Positions 4,801 through 5,008 of a stretch of DNA of 5,008 bases are shown here, in pieces; position 1 is the stretch's first letter, and every line of letters starts with the position of its first letter. The position numbers and the translations under genes were made by a program. Origin of the DNA: Candidatus Avelusimicrobium alvi (lineage in GTDB: Bacteria > Elusimicrobiota > Elusimicrobia > Elusimicrobiales > Elusimicrobiaceae); the NCBI GenBank assembly GCA_002329395.1, contig DCTQ01000104.1, forward strand, positions 1-5,008, given 5' to 3'. Under the pieces are notes generated by a model, which was not told where the DNA came from, did not search any database, and saw only the letters and a program-made list of their open reading frames with translations.

Positions 4801-4831
4801 AAAAAGCCTTCCCGTCTTGGGAAGGCTTTTT
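4801..4831. terminator. Bidirectional terminator between convergent genes
   Basis: A perfect 13-bp stem AAAAAGCCTTCCC/GGGAAGGCTTTTT with a 5-nt loop. T-runs appear on both strands. It lies 20 bp beyond the stop of the minus-strand gene at the right edge and acts as a backup for the plus-strand gene. Confidence 0.9.
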
Positions 4832-4850
4832 GCATTGTATTAAATGGATG

Positions 4851-5008
4851 TCAGCGCATCGGACGCAGAATGGAAAGCACCAGCATGGCCTGGCGGTAAT
4901 CGGTTTTTTCCTGCTCGCTGAGTTTTTGGTTGGCGGCCAGGGCTTCGGCGGCGGTCAGGCCGTCGGGGCCTGCGGCGTCCGGGTCCGCCTTGGCGTTGTT
5001 GAACCTGT
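4851..5008 (-). CDS. C-terminal end of an unidentified protein (5' part outside the window)
   Basis: The last 51 codons and TGA stop (4853-4851) of a minus-strand gene that enters from the right. The visible tail is Ala-rich and charged in its middle (L-T-A-A-E-A-L-A-A-N, then K-L-S-E-Q-E-K), followed by a hydrophobic patch M-L-V-L-S-I-L and the end R-P-M-R. The amphipathic, coiled pattern fits a helical tail. I do not recognise a family. Evidence that it is coding: an uninterrupted frame, GC-rich third positions like the neighbours, and a strong terminator 20 nt after the stop. It is convergent with the secreted protein gene. Confidence 0.7.
   Translation of the reverse strand, partial: RFNNAKADPDAAGPDGLTAAEALAANQKLSEQEKTDYRQAMLVLSILRPMR

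Overview
The window looks like a moderately GC-rich, Gram-negative bacterial chromosome. It encodes a lipoprotein with a lipobox, a Sec-secreted protein, sigma70-like promoters of extended -10 type and many strong intrinsic terminators. The style (secreted alanine-rich proteins, compact tRNA-linked operons, GC-rich coding with A/T-rich spacers) made me think of a gut Elusimicrobiota-type bacterium. That is an impression, not something the sequence proves.

Layout, left to right. Positions 1-277 hold no supportable gene, only the terminator of the operon to its right. A minus-strand operon follows. In transcription order it is tRNA-Pro(UGG) (3054-2982), a C39-like papain-fold peptidase (2969-2010) and an orphan peptide-type (family 5) solute-binding lipoprotein (2008-278). 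Only 12 nt separate the tRNA from the peptidase start codon, and 1 nt separates the two proteins. One promoter in front of the tRNA seems to drive all three.

From about 3093 to 3385 lies a gene-free, repeat-rich spacer. It contains a decayed direct copy and a split inverted copy of the 3' end of the neighbouring CAU-anticodon tRNA (3459-3386, minus), plus two near-identical terminator hairpins and several other stem-loops. An A/T-rich divergent promoter region (about 3473-3554) separates this tRNA from tRNA-Gln(CUG) on the plus strand, which has its own terminator.

Next on the plus strand is a secreted protein (3787-4716). Its C-terminal half resembles the ADP-ribosyltransferase fold of the cholera/heat-labile toxin type, but the catalytic Glu-x-Glu appears replaced by Gly-Ala-Gly. 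Its promoter sits so close to the start codon that the mRNA is probably leaderless. Two terminators follow, the second facing both ways, and then the 3' end of an unidentified minus-strand gene that runs off the window.

How the genes may work together: the peptidase and the peptide-binding lipoprotein are translationally close and may share a peptide-related job, but no permease or ATPase genes are present here. The secreted protein is an independent single-gene unit. The most unusual points are the tRNA/mRNA fusion transcript, the tRNA 3'-end copies, and the possible catalytically dead secreted ART-like protein with a leaderless mRNA.
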